From an uncultured Campylobacter sp. (lineage in GTDB: Bacteria > Campylobacterota > Campylobacteria > Campylobacterales > Campylobacteraceae), in assembly GCF_938030145.1 (NCBI RefSeq), contig NZ_CALHGM010000017.1, forward strand, positions 1 to 60,112: DNA of 60,112 nt. Reading direction: 5' to 3'. The notes beneath the pieces were generated by a model. That model saw only the letters and a program-made list of their open reading frames with translations. It searched no databases and was not told the origin of the DNA. Made by a program: the position numbers and the translations under genes. Shown one piece after another: positions 18,153-26,125 of this stretch. The stretch's first letter is position 1, and every line of letters begins with the position of its first letter.

Positions 18153-19109
18153 GTGGATATTAAAACCGTAATAGATTTAGAAAAGCAGCGCAAACAGCTT
18201 AAGAAAAGTCGCAAGCTTTGGAAAATTTTAAGTTACCTCGTAGCGTTTGCGGTTTTCGGTCCGATGCTTGCACTCGCATTGATAATCATCTTTCTTGATT
18301 TTCCCAAACTCGATCTCGGCGTAGAAAGTTTATTTCTTTTAGTCGCGTCTATTTTAGCAATAATCAGTACGAGAGATGAATTTTACGAGTGGATTTTTGA
18401 GCGCAAAACCGAGCAATTTTTGATGCGCTACAAAGAGCTATATCTCAAGCCTTATATCGAGAGTCTGGGCTTTTCGTATAAAATGGGCGCGCTTTTTCAG
18501 GAAAAAGAGGTAAGGCAAAGCGAGATATTTGACGGATTTGATAGATTTCGCGCGGATGATCTGGTTTACGCGAACGTGGATGGAGTGGACTTTATGTTTT
18601 GCGATATAAGGCTGGAAAAGTACATCGGTGCGGGAATTCCATTTGTTTTTAAAAATAATTACGCCACATTTTTCGAAGGACCCTTTTTCGTAGCAAATTT
18701 TAATAAAAAAATCCGTTCCGACGTTTTTGTTTTCTCGAATACGACACTGCCGCCGTCTGAGTTGCGGTACAAGCTACTGGGTGGTCGCGAAATACCAATA
18801 GATAACGCGGACTTCAATGCAAACTTTTCGGTTTATGCAAGCGATACGGTGGCGGCTATGTATGTCCTGACGCCCGCGCTGATGGAGAAAATTTTATCTC
18901 TTAAACAGCTTGTAAAATCCGATATCTCGCTGAGCTTTAAGCAAAATAAAATTTATATCGCGATATCTCGCGGCGCCGATAGTTTCGAGCCGAGCTTGGA
19001 TCAGCCGATACTCAATGCTCACATCGCAAAGGATATCAAAGCGGATCTGGACGCTATGCTGCAAATCGTAAAAATTCTAAAGTTGAATGAAAAAATTTGG
19101 ACGTCTTAA
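18153..19109 (+). CDS. DUF3137-family membrane protein (copy 1)
   Basis: About 318 residues. Two N-terminal membrane helices (about residues 27-50 and 55-72) are followed by a cytoplasmic domain of the DUF3137 type, with the conserved DDLVYANVDGVDFMFCDI segment and the TPALMEKIL-KSDISLSFKQNKIYIAIS C-terminal part. Function is unknown. I prefer the GTG at 18153 because AGAGG ends 6 bp before it, while the TTG at 18147 touches that box. A paralogue of similar plan lies at 39507-40589 in this window. It stands alone after dxr, with a GC-rich 187 bp leader. Confidence 0.8.
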   Translation: MDIKTVIDLEKQRKQLKKSRKLWKILSYLVAFAVFGPMLALALIIIFLDFPKLDLGVESLFLLVASILAIISTRDEFYEWIFERKTEQFLMRYKELYLKPYIESLGFSYKMGALFQEKEVRQSEIFDGFDRFRADDLVYANVDGVDFMFCDIRLEKYIGAGIPFVFKNNYATFFEGPFFVANFNKKIRSDVFVFSNTTLPPSELRYKLLGGREIPIDNADFNANFSVYASDTVAAMYVLTPALMEKILSLKQLVKSDISLSFKQNKIYIAISRGADSFEPSLDQPILNAHIAKDIKADLDAMLQIVKILKLNEKIWTS

Positions 19110-19487
19110 CGGGCGCAAGGCGGAGCGAGGCAAGCGGGCGAAATATGGCGGGGCGAAGCAAGGCGAGTAGATGAAACGAGATGGGGCGAAGCAAAGCGAC
19201 TAGATAAAGCAAAGCGAGGCAAAATAGGCTGCTGGGGCAAAACGCGCGAGCGCCGCAAAAGCGCGATAAAATTCCGCGCGGGATTGCGAAATTTAGTTGC
19301 GGGATGAAATTCCACGCGGGATTCGAATTTTAGTAGCGGGATGAAATTCCACGCGGAGTTGCGGCAAGATCGCGAAATTTCGCGTAGAATTCGACGGGGT
19401 TTTACGTCGCGACAAAATCTTGGTATAGAATTTCGGCGGAATTTTACGAAAAATTAAAATTTGCTTGCTATTGAGAGATTTTTTTGA
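19110..19487. repeat. Non-coding stretch with two families of short tandem repeats
   Basis: No gene is supported. The first half repeats variants of GGCGAAGCAAGGCGAGTAGAT about every 40 bp. The second half holds a ~37 bp repeat: the 21-base word at 19299-19319 (starting GCGGGATGAAATTCC) recurs exactly at 19336-19356, with a weaker copy near 19262-19282. The stretch ends at the tRNA promoter. Confidence 0.7.
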
Positions 19488-19493
19488 TATACT
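19488..19493 (+). promoter_or_regulatory. Probable -10 box of the tRNA-Val gene
   Basis: TATACT lies 13 bp before the mature tRNA 5' end, preceded by a T-run, as is common for Campylobacter stable RNA promoters. Confidence 0.5.
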
Positions 19494-19506
19494 GCCGTTT
19501 CTTTTT

Positions 19507-19582
19507 GGCCCCGTAACTCAGTTGGTAGAGTGTCACCTTGACATGGTGGAAGTCGTTGGTTCGAGTCCAATCGGGACCACCA
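19507..19582 (+). tRNA. tRNA-Val (anticodon GAC)
   Basis: A full 76-base cloverleaf can be folded by eye: D-stem ACTC/GAGT, anticodon stem TCACC/GGTGG with loop TTGACAT (anticodon GAC), T-stem GTTGG/CCAAT with loop TTCGAGT, and encoded CCA at the 3' end. The acceptor stem GGCCCCG pairs with CGGGACC except at position 3-70, where C faces A instead of a Watson-Crick pair. An isolated tRNA gene; the AT-rich accessory patch starts just after it. Confidence 0.93.
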
Positions 19583-19831
19583 TTTAAGCTACTTTTAAGT
19601 TATAATCACTTCTTTTTACTTCTCTTTAATTCCTGCTTAAGTTGTTTTAAAATTTTAATCCACTTCATTTTCGCGTTCGCGCGCCCACCCGTCTTAAATT
19701 TAGTTATTCCAACCTCTTTCATTTTTATTTTAGATATAATTTTTCCTGAAATACTATGAGATCGATTAGCCGATCGATGAGGTAAATTCTATCGGCAACC
19801 GATTAAATTCAGAAAGGAGTATCGGAGATAT

Positions 19832-20092
19832 ATGGGGCAGTATGTTATAAAAACATTAGATTACTGCACAGAAAAGGGACTGCGGCTACAATGGGAAAAG
19901 GACTTTGCGATCTCCGTCAATACTCCAGGAAACGAAGTTACTATAAGGGCAAATAAAAGTGGACTCATATCTCTTGCCAGGCATTTGCTTACTTTAGCGC
20001 AAGATTCTGCGCCGAAACATTCGCATATACATCTGGATGAGTATAATTCGCTTGAGGAAGGCTCGTCAGAACTTATATTGGAGAAAATATGA
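19832..20092 (+). CDS. Imm32-like immunity protein (tentative)
   Basis: An 86-residue acidic protein. Its second half, GLISLARHLLTLAQDS then HSHIHLDEYNSLEEGSSELI, has the helix / HxHxD strand / L-x-x-x-S-x-x-L pattern I associate with the Imm32 family of polymorphic-toxin immunity proteins. The match is from memory of the pattern, so family assignment is tentative. AAAGGAG precedes the ATG. No toxin gene is found nearby, so it would be an orphan immunity gene. It overlaps a 30-codon frame at its end (ATGA) and begins a cluster of small AT-rich genes after tRNA-Val. Confidence 0.65.
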   Translation: MGQYVIKTLDYCTEKGLRLQWEKDFAISVNTPGNEVTIRANKSGLISLARHLLTLAQDSAPKHSHIHLDEYNSLEEGSSELILEKI

Positions 20093-20181
20093 ACACAAAC
20101 AGCATCAATGTAGATGGAAAAGAGCTATTATCCTCCGCGATTGAAGTGGCGGGATCATATTTAACGGCGCTTTATGAATGA
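20089..20181 (+). CDS. Possible 30-residue coupled peptide or gene remnant
   Basis: A 30-codon frame starts with an ATG that overlaps the previous stop (ATGA) and ends TATGAATGA. It reads as a plausible soluble N-terminus with a short hydrophobic stretch (LLSSAIEVAGSYLTALY). It may be a genuine small protein translated by coupling, or the truncated start of a lost gene. Nothing similar is recognised. Confidence 0.3.
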   Translation: MNTNSINVDGKELLSSAIEVAGSYLTALYE

Positions 20182-20214
20182 CGGCGTAGAGCGCAAAAAA
20201 AGGAGAATAAATCA

Positions 20215-20733
20215 GTGCTGCCGAATAAAATTTATATAAAAGACGATCCTCTAACTATTGATGAGGAACTTATGGGACATGAATATCATAAATTAGATAT
20301 TAAAATTCTAGAAGACAAAAGGCTTGTAGTATTGGGTTTTACTACGAATTTGGCTATGTATTATTTCGCAAAAAACATTTTAACATCATCGTATAATGAA
20401 AGGGTCTCATACCTAGAGCTTTTTCCTTATGAATATTGGGTGGGAGGAGCGCGATTCGCAAAAAATAGTGCTCAACTATGCATAGATATAGAGAAATTTA
20501 TCAAAATGAACGAAGCGGAGTGCTATATAACGGACGATATGGATAAGTATAAATTTGAGCTGGATTTTAAAACATTCTACCAAAGTGTTACATTTTATTT
20601 CCCTAGTACGAAAGATTACATAAATTTCGCCAAATATCTGCTAAGTATGAGTATCTACAATAGAAAAAATAGGGTAAAATTTTATAGCGAAGATTATACA
20701 TTGATTTTGCAATATTGCAGGTTTGTCATATGA
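20215..20733 (+). CDS. Uncharacterised protein, possibly two Imm32-like repeats
   Basis: A 172-residue acidic, AT-rich gene starting with GTG after AGGAG. I do not recognise a named family. Two internal segments look alike and also resemble the preceding Imm32-like protein: LAMYYFAKNILTSS then VSYLELF near residues 44-68, and YINFAKYLLSMS then RVKFYSE near residues 135-160. Each has a helix ending AK-x-[IL]L followed by a beta strand. This could be a duplicated immunity fold, but that is inference. No signal peptide or membrane helix is present. Confidence 0.6.
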   Translation: MLPNKIYIKDDPLTIDEELMGHEYHKLDIKILEDKRLVVLGFTTNLAMYYFAKNILTSSYNERVSYLELFPYEYWVGGARFAKNSAQLCIDIEKFIKMNEAECYITDDMDKYKFELDFKTFYQSVTFYFPSTKDYINFAKYLLSMSIYNRKNRVKFYSEDYTLILQYCRFVI

Positions 20734-20850
20734 GAAATTTAAAACGATCAAGAATAAAATTTATCTCTCATAGAGCTCAAATTTAGGGATCATACGGTAT
20801 GGCGCAAAACGCTATGAATAAAGCAAAGCATAACGAAAAGGAGCAGCGCA

Positions 20851-21255
20851 ATGTCAGATAGAATTGGCTTCTTTTTTCTTGGTGTAGTATTCTTTTTATA
20901 CTTTATAATTTTTTCAGTAAATAAAAATATAAAGATAGGCGAGAAATATATTAAATTTGATGATGCGGGTAGTTTGTGGATATTGCCCGCAATCGTATTT
21001 TTAATAATGGGTATTTACGGCTTTTATTTCGCCTTTCGCTCTGAAAAGAGCATAAAAAGATACCCAGAGTATATGTGGTGTGCAGACTGCGGTAAATTTT
21101 ACCGATACGAGGACGTCAAAAACACGGATCAAATTTGCCCGGACTGCGGCAAAAAGCTTACGGAGTATAATGACGGCGACTATTGGAAGAGAAACGCTCC
21201 TCATCAAGGCGTTAAACCCCCGAAGATCAAAAAGCGTAAATTTAAAAAGCGATGA
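20851..21255 (+). CDS. Small membrane protein with a zinc ribbon (copy A)
   Basis: A 134-residue protein with two N-terminal membrane helices (residues 6-22 and about 42-62), then a cytoplasmic zinc ribbon: CADCGKFYRYEDV then CPDCGKKL, i.e. two C-x2-C knuckles 18 residues apart. The tail is strongly basic (KKRKFKKR). Function is unknown. AAGGAG precedes the ATG. The next gene is a paralogue of the same plan 32 bp downstream, so this is a tandem duplication. Confidence 0.75.
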   Translation: MSDRIGFFFLGVVFFLYFIIFSVNKNIKIGEKYIKFDDAGSLWILPAIVFLIMGIYGFYFAFRSEKSIKRYPEYMWCADCGKFYRYEDVKNTDQICPDCGKKLTEYNDGDYWKRNAPHQGVKPPKIKKRKFKKR

Positions 21256-21287
21256 AATTTTGATTTGTTATAGAGGGATGTATAAAA

Positions 21288-21713
21288 ATGCTAAATAGAA
21301 TTTTTGCATTAATCGGCTTTTTTGCTTTTTTCGCATGGGGGCTGGCGGCCGTTTTATTGGGAAAAGTCGATATAAAACCCGGCTTTATGGCATCGGTAAA
21401 GCTTGAAAGCGCGTATCTGCGTATCATCATAGGAATTTTATGCTTTGCGGCGTGCGCTTTCTTTTTACATCTCGCATTTCGCCCTGAAAAAAGCATAAAA
21501 TATTATCCTAAATTTATGCGCTGCAAAGGGTGTCTTAAATTTTATAATTTCTCGGACGTTAAAGATAGGAGTGTTTGTCCTAAATGCGGAGGCGAGCTGC
21601 GAGATTATGCTGAGATAGAAAAGTGGAATCAAGCGGAAAAGAATAAAAAGCTTGAGAAATATTATAAATTTGAAAAGGAGTGGCTAAAGAGGGTGAGCCA
21701 TGATAAAAAATAA
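21288..21713 (+). CDS. Small membrane protein with a zinc ribbon (copy B)
   Basis: A 141-residue paralogue of the preceding gene: two hydrophobic helices, the linker FRPEKSIKYYPKFMRC (copy A has FRSEKSIKRYPEYMWC), then C-x2-C pairs CKGC and CPKC. The ribbon spacing matches copy A to within a residue. The C-terminal tail differs and is charged, possibly coiled. GAGGGATG lies upstream. The function is unknown, but the pair sits directly after the immunity-like genes and shares their AT-rich composition. Confidence 0.75.
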   Translation: MLNRIFALIGFFAFFAWGLAAVLLGKVDIKPGFMASVKLESAYLRIIIGILCFAACAFFLHLAFRPEKSIKYYPKFMRCKGCLKFYNFSDVKDRSVCPKCGGELRDYAEIEKWNQAEKNKKLEKYYKFEKEWLKRVSHDKK

Positions 21714-21753
21714 TTGATACTCAAACAAAATCAAAAGGCCTTAGGAATAAAAA

Positions 21754-21810
21754 ATGGACGCTAGGATAGGTTTAATACTTTTGGGCGCATTTTAGACGGG
21801 TATGATTTTA
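21754..21810 (+). pseudogene. Decayed third copy of the zinc-ribbon membrane gene (5' fragment)
   Basis: ATGGACGCTAGGATAGG reads MDARIGLILLGAF and then stops. Beyond the stop the frame continues TGMIL. Copy A begins MSDRIGFFFLGVV. The likeness and position suggest a truncated third copy. The rest of the gene is not present. Confidence 0.4.
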
Positions 21811-22022
21811 GGGATCGATTAAATTTTAAAAATTCCAGCTATATCCGCTTTGCAAATTTACTGTTTTAAGAAATAAAAACCGCTAAAGAGTCTAAATTTA
21901 AAACCGAAATTTTACCGCGCCCAGCAAAACGCTCGAAATTAAAATTTCATCCAAACTACGCCTAAATTTTAAAAAATCTATCTTTAATCTTTGAAATTTA
22001 TTATTATTTAATCAAGAGAAAT

Positions 22023-22028
22023 TATAAT
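22023..22028 (+). promoter_or_regulatory. Probable -10 box before the first TonB receptor
   Basis: TATAAT in a very AT-rich leader about 52 bp before the receptor ATG. Confidence 0.45.
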
Positions 22029-22031
22029 ATA

Positions 22032-22050
22032 GCATTTGCAAATCATTCGC
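22032..22050 (+). promoter_or_regulatory. Weak Fur-box-like site before the first TonB receptor
   Basis: The 19 bases from 22032 match the classical Fur consensus at about 11 of 19 positions, mostly in the AATCATT half, and sit directly downstream of the -10 box. Iron control of the receptor is plausible, but the site is weak. Confidence 0.3.
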
Positions 22051-22079
22051 AAAATTCTAATTTTGAATAGGGGAGAGTG

Positions 22080-24152
22080 ATGTTTAAAAAATTTTATCTT
22101 TCAAATGCCGCGATCGCGCTAAGTTTGTGCGCCGCATTGCAACTAAACGGAGCCGAAAACAACGCTATGTCTGCAAATATCGGTGCGCCCGGCGCGAGAG
22201 CCGTAAATTCCGCAGCTCCTAAAAACGCTTCCGGCGCGAACGCCACGAAGCTGGGCACCATCGTAGTTACCGCGACGGGCTTTGAGGATATGCTTAAAAA
22301 CGAGGTTCGCAACGTTTCCGTTATCACCGCGGAGGATATGGAAAACCGTGGCTACCGCGATCTGCGCGAAATTTTAGAAAAGGCGCCGGGGGTTAGCTTT
22401 CACGGCGATACGGTAGATCTGCGTGGACAGGGCCAGAAGGCAAATACCTCCGTCAAGGTCCTTCTTAACGGAGTCGCGCTCAATATGATCGACACGACGC
22501 CGACGAGCATTCCGATCGATTTAGTTCCGATTGAAGATATTGAGCGCGTGGAGATCATCCCCGGCGGCGGTAGCGTGCTTTACGGCAGCGGCACCAGCGG
22601 CGGCGTGATAAATATCATCACAAAAAAAGGCGCCAGATACCCGTACGCCAATATCTCGACCAAGATCGCATCGTATAATTACAATGATCTAAATTTCGGC
22701 GCAGGCGGGAATGTGAGCGAAAATCTATTTCTAAAGACCGCAATAAAGGGCTTTGATCAGCATGGATACCGCAAGGGCGAAAGAGAGCGAGGCTACTATA
22801 CATCGTTCGGACTAAATTATAAAATTTCAGATGATCAAAGCCTCTCTTTTAATCCGAGCTTTTATCGCGCTAGGACGCATGATGTACCGGGTTTAGGGCT
22901 TGTTGAGCTCAAGAAGGATCGCCGCCAACAGGGAGGTGAGAGGACCTTTACCAAAAGTACGCGACTAAATTTTGACCTGGATTATGCGGTGAAATTCGGC
23001 GATAGATTTGAAGCAAATTTACAGCCTTATTACCAAGATATTAGAATTTTGCAGAAGGGCTTTGTGATGAAAGATCGCAAAGAGGGGGCAAATTTAAAGG
23101 GCAAGTTTACCTATGATAACGACGAGCTCATAGCGGGATATGATTATCTTAAAAATAAGGGTTTCCGCAGGATCGACTTTACCACTTCGATGAATCCTAT
23201 GATGAGCCTTTCGCAGCTTACGATCTTTGATATGCAAAAACAGACGCACTCGGTTTATGCCTTAGAAAAGCACGACTTCACGGAGCTGTTTTCACTTAGT
23301 GCGGGCGGGCGTTTTGAGCGCGCCGAATACAAAGTAGATCGCGAAGTCTCTACGACGATGCGTAGGATGGGGCGCATATTTCATACTCAAGAAAGCACGC
23401 ACGTAACGGATCATAAAAACAACTACGCTTTTGAGATCACGCCGAATTTTAATTATTCTAAAGACGGCAATCTATATTTTAAATTTGAGCGCGGCTATAT
23501 CTCCCCAGGTCCTAATCAACTCATCGATAAGCTCGGTCGTAACGGCCCTTACGTGCTTAATAACCTCAAATCCGAAACCTTTAAAACCTACGAGATCGGT
23601 CTTAAAGATCTGATCTACGGGCAATACGTAAGCGCTACGATCTTTTGGACCGATACGAAAAACGAGATCGTAAACGAAACCTTGGGCAGCTCGATCACCG
23701 ACGGTTGGCATTTTATAAATATCGACGAGACGCGCCGCAAGGGCGTGGAGCTGTATGCAGAGCAAAGCCTGCTTTCAAATTTAAAGCTCAGCGAGACCTT
23801 TTCATACGTGGACGCCAAGATCCAATCCGGTGCGGATAAAGGCAAGCAGGTTCCGCTAGTGGAGCGCTCGAAGTTCGTTTTGGGCGTCGATTACGAGCCG
23901 ATTAGAAATTTAACGCTGATGAGCGATTTTAAATATTTCTCATCATCGCACGACGGCAACCACGATAGAATCGACTCGCGCACGATCGTAGATCTGGGCG
24001 CTGCGTACCGCTTCGCAAGCGGATTTTTGATAAGCGCCGGAGTCAAAAACGTCTTTGACGAGGAGTATAATTACAACCAAAATTTACGCTCGGACGTCTA
24101 TACTCCGGCTCCAGGGCGCAACTATTACGCGGAGTTTAAATACACCTATTAG
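22080..24152 (+). CDS. TonB-dependent outer-membrane receptor
   Basis: About 690 residues: signal peptide (hydrophobic to about residue 25, cleaved near LNGAENN), a variable linker, a TonB-box-like GTIVVTATG, a plug domain (about 60-180, with RVEIIPGGGSVLYGSGTSGG and INIITKKG) and a 22-strand barrel ending in an aromatic strand (YYAEFKYTY). The plug and the barrel lengths fit siderophore, haem or vitamin B12 receptors; the ligand cannot be read from sequence. The linker (about residues 27-55) is Ala/Asn/Ser-rich. I choose the ATG at 22080 rather than the GTG one codon earlier because GGGGAG is better spaced. It is a single-gene unit with a weak Fur-like site upstream and no ABC importer beside it. 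Confidence 0.92.
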   Translation: MFKKFYLSNAAIALSLCAALQLNGAENNAMSANIGAPGARAVNSAAPKNASGANATKLGTIVVTATGFEDMLKNEVRNVSVITAEDMENRGYRDLREILEKAPGVSFHGDTVDLRGQGQKANTSVKVLLNGVALNMIDTTPTSIPIDLVPIEDIERVEIIPGGGSVLYGSGTSGGVINIITKKGARYPYANISTKIASYNYNDLNFGAGGNVSENLFLKTAIKGFDQHGYRKGERERGYYTSFGLNYKISDDQSLSFNPSFYRARTHDVPGLGLVELKKDRRQQGGERTFTKSTRLNFDLDYAVKFGDRFEANLQPYYQDIRILQKGFVMKDRKEGANLKGKFTYDNDELIAGYDYLKNKGFRRIDFTTSMNPMMSLSQLTIFDMQKQTHSVYALEKHDFTELFSLSAGGRFERAEYKVDREVSTTMRRMGRIFHTQESTHVTDHKNNYAFEITPNFNYSKDGNLYFKFERGYISPGPNQLIDKLGRNGPYVLNNLKSETFKTYEIGLKDLIYGQYVSATIFWTDTKNEIVNETLGSSITDGWHFINIDETRRKGVELYAEQSLLSNLKLSETFSYVDAKIQSGADKGKQVPLVERSKFVLGVDYEPIRNLTLMSDFKYFSSSHDGNHDRIDSRTIVDLGAAYRFASGFLISAGVKNVFDEEYNYNQNLRSDVYTPAPGRNYYAEFKYTY

Positions 24153-24271
24153 CGTGCGTTTAAATTTAAGCGAGGTTTGAGCTGCGAAATTTAAAATTTA
24201 CGGGCGGAATTTAAAATTTCGCCGCAGCGTGCTTTGCCGCCGCGAGATTAAATTTAATAAAAGGAGCGAAG

Positions 24272-25063
24272 ATGAAACCGGACTATAAAAACTGGGTGCC
24301 TAAGGGCATGATCGCGAGCTTTGCCGCGGGTGCGGGCGTAGCGTTAGTTTTGTTTTTGATTTTCGGCGTTTGCGGCGCTTTTGTTGGCGGCGTGCTGAGG
24401 TGGTTTCTTGCGGGGCTTTTCGGCGCAGCGGCGCTGTTTTTGGGCTGCTTTGCGATCTACTGCGTCGTGTGGTACCGCGCGTTTGATTACGGCGGCAAAC
24501 GTCAGCTCTCTCGCGCGATCGTAGAGGGCACGGCGAAATACGTGGATCTACCCGAGGGCGGGCGCGGGCTGGACGTAGGCTGCGGCAGCGGCGCGCTAAC
24601 GATCGCCGTCGCCAAGCGCAACCCGCACGCATCGGTGCTAGGCGTCGATCGCTGGGGCTTTGAGTACGCGTCTTTTAACAAGCAGCTGTGCGAATCCAAC
24701 GCGCGCGCCGAAGCGGTGCAAAACACTAGCTTCGAGCAGGCCGACGCCACGCAGCTGCCCTTTGAGGACGGCAGCTTCGATGCGGTTACAAGCAACTACG
24801 TCTATCACAACATCATGCGCAAGGATCGCCAGGCGCTGCTTTTAGAGACGCTCCGCGTGCTTAAAAAGGGCGGCAGCTTCGCGATCCACGATCTTTTCTC
24901 GCGCGGAAACTACGGCGACATGGATGCTTTCATCGCACGGCTTAAGGAGCAGGGCTACGAGCAGCTCGAGCTTATAGATACGACGCAGGGGCTTTTTATG
25001 GGCCCGCGCGAAGCCAAATGGCTGATGCTAGGTAGCTCAAAGCTTCTGATGGGTAGAAAATAG
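24272..25063 (+). CDS. Membrane-anchored class I SAM-dependent methyltransferase
   Basis: 263 residues. Two N-terminal membrane helices (about 13-37 and 42-68) are followed by a methyltransferase domain with motif I GLDVGCGSGALTIAVAKRNP, motif II ending GVDRW, and a post-I DATQLPFEDGSFDAVTSNYV segment (ubiE-like). The membrane anchor suggests a lipid or quinone-like or cell-surface substrate, but none is proven. AAGGAGCG precedes the ATG. It follows the TonB receptor after 119 bp. Confidence 0.88.
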   Translation: MKPDYKNWVPKGMIASFAAGAGVALVLFLIFGVCGAFVGGVLRWFLAGLFGAAALFLGCFAIYCVVWYRAFDYGGKRQLSRAIVEGTAKYVDLPEGGRGLDVGCGSGALTIAVAKRNPHASVLGVDRWGFEYASFNKQLCESNARAEAVQNTSFEQADATQLPFEDGSFDAVTSNYVYHNIMRKDRQALLLETLRVLKKGGSFAIHDLFSRGNYGDMDAFIARLKEQGYEQLELIDTTQGLFMGPREAKWLMLGSSKLLMGRK

Positions 25064-25484
25064 AAAGTCTTTATTCGATTTAAAATCGGTAGCTAACGCG
25101 AATAAAATTTTAAAATTATTAAAAATCTTGAAATTCTAAGATTACGAAATTTTAAATTTTTGCAAAATTCTAAGAAAGCACAATGCGGTGAAATTTTAGA
25201 ATTCTGCCTAATTTTAAATTTTGAAATTCCGCCTGACGCACTACTGCGTTAGTATCGCGACAAATACCTTGAGTTGCGCTTTAGCCATATTTGCCGCATT
25301 GAAGCGGCGCATTTTCGTTCCCGCCGCGCACCCAATCGGATTTAAATCCCACCGCTTAGAAAATCCGCGAAATTTTTTATAATTCTATAAATCTCAAATT
25401 TTATAAATTTTAAAATTACGTATCGTTATGCCACTATCGCGGCAGAGTACTTTAACCGCACCTACCCGCTGAATATCCGCGCGG
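25064..25484. other. Gene-free AT-rich gap
   Basis: Between convergent genes. It is full of AAATTT/GAATTC-type words (for example around 25100-25230) and has a small hairpin ACGCA-CTAC-TGCGT at 25236-25249 that may end transcription. No coding evidence. Confidence 0.5.
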
Positions 25485-26039
25485 CTAAATATCAATAACG
25501 CCGAGGTGCGAGAGTAAAATTTTAACCCCGATTAAGATCAAAATCACGCCGCCTAAAACGAGCGCTTTTGAGTGTAGATATTCGCCCGTTAGCTTGCCTA
25601 CGTAGCACGCCGCGACGCACAGCGCGAAGCAGACGAGCCCGATTACGCAACAGGCGTAGAGGATGTTTGTCTCGCCAAAAGCAAAGGTCACACCCACGGC
25701 CATCGCGTCGATGCTGGTGGCGATCGCGCCCAGCACCAGCTCCTTCGTGCTTGGGCGTAGATCTGGCTCGTCCTGCTCGCGGCGGGATTCCGCGATCATC
25801 TTAATGCCCAAAAACGATAAAATCCCAAACGCGACGAAGTGATCGATTTCTGAGATAAATTTTACGAAATTTATTCCCAAAGCGTAGCCCGCTAGCGGCA
25901 TTATAAACTGAGCTGCCGCGTAGAAAAACGCGACGCGCGCGATCTGTGCAAATTTAAAATTCGGATATTTCGCGCCGTTTGAGATACTAAGCGCGACGCT
26001 GTCCATCGCAAGCGCGAAAGCGATGAGCAAAAGCTCCAT
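25485..26039 (-). CDS. mntP: Putative manganese efflux pump MntP
   Basis: A 184-residue inner-membrane protein of six helices from the DUF204/MntP family, which exports Mn2+ to prevent toxicity. Helix 1 has the acidic FALAMDSVALSISNG motif, and the mirror motif GAIATSIDAMAVGVTFAF is in the second half. These two Asp-containing helices form the metal site in the family. No manganese riboswitch could be recognised upstream. AAGGGCTAAAT precedes the start. It is divergent from the next gene. Confidence 0.9.
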   Translation of the reverse strand: MELLLIAFALAMDSVALSISNGAKYPNFKFAQIARVAFFYAAAQFIMPLAGYALGINFVKFISEIDHFVAFGILSFLGIKMIAESRREQDEPDLRPSTKELVLGAIATSIDAMAVGVTFAFGETNILYACCVIGLVCFALCVAACYVGKLTGEYLHSKALVLGGVILILIGVKILLSHLGVIDI

Positions 26040-26125
26040 ATTTAGCCCTTTTGGTATTATAAAAGCGTTGATTATACATTAAAATTTTCGAAATAAAATA
26101 ATCAATCTTTAATTAGGGAAAAACT

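Noticed and set aside
19507..22076. Genomic island integrated at tRNA-Val
   Set aside because: I looked for a direct repeat of the tRNA 3' end (an att site) downstream and for an integrase, and found neither, so integration at this tRNA is not shown.
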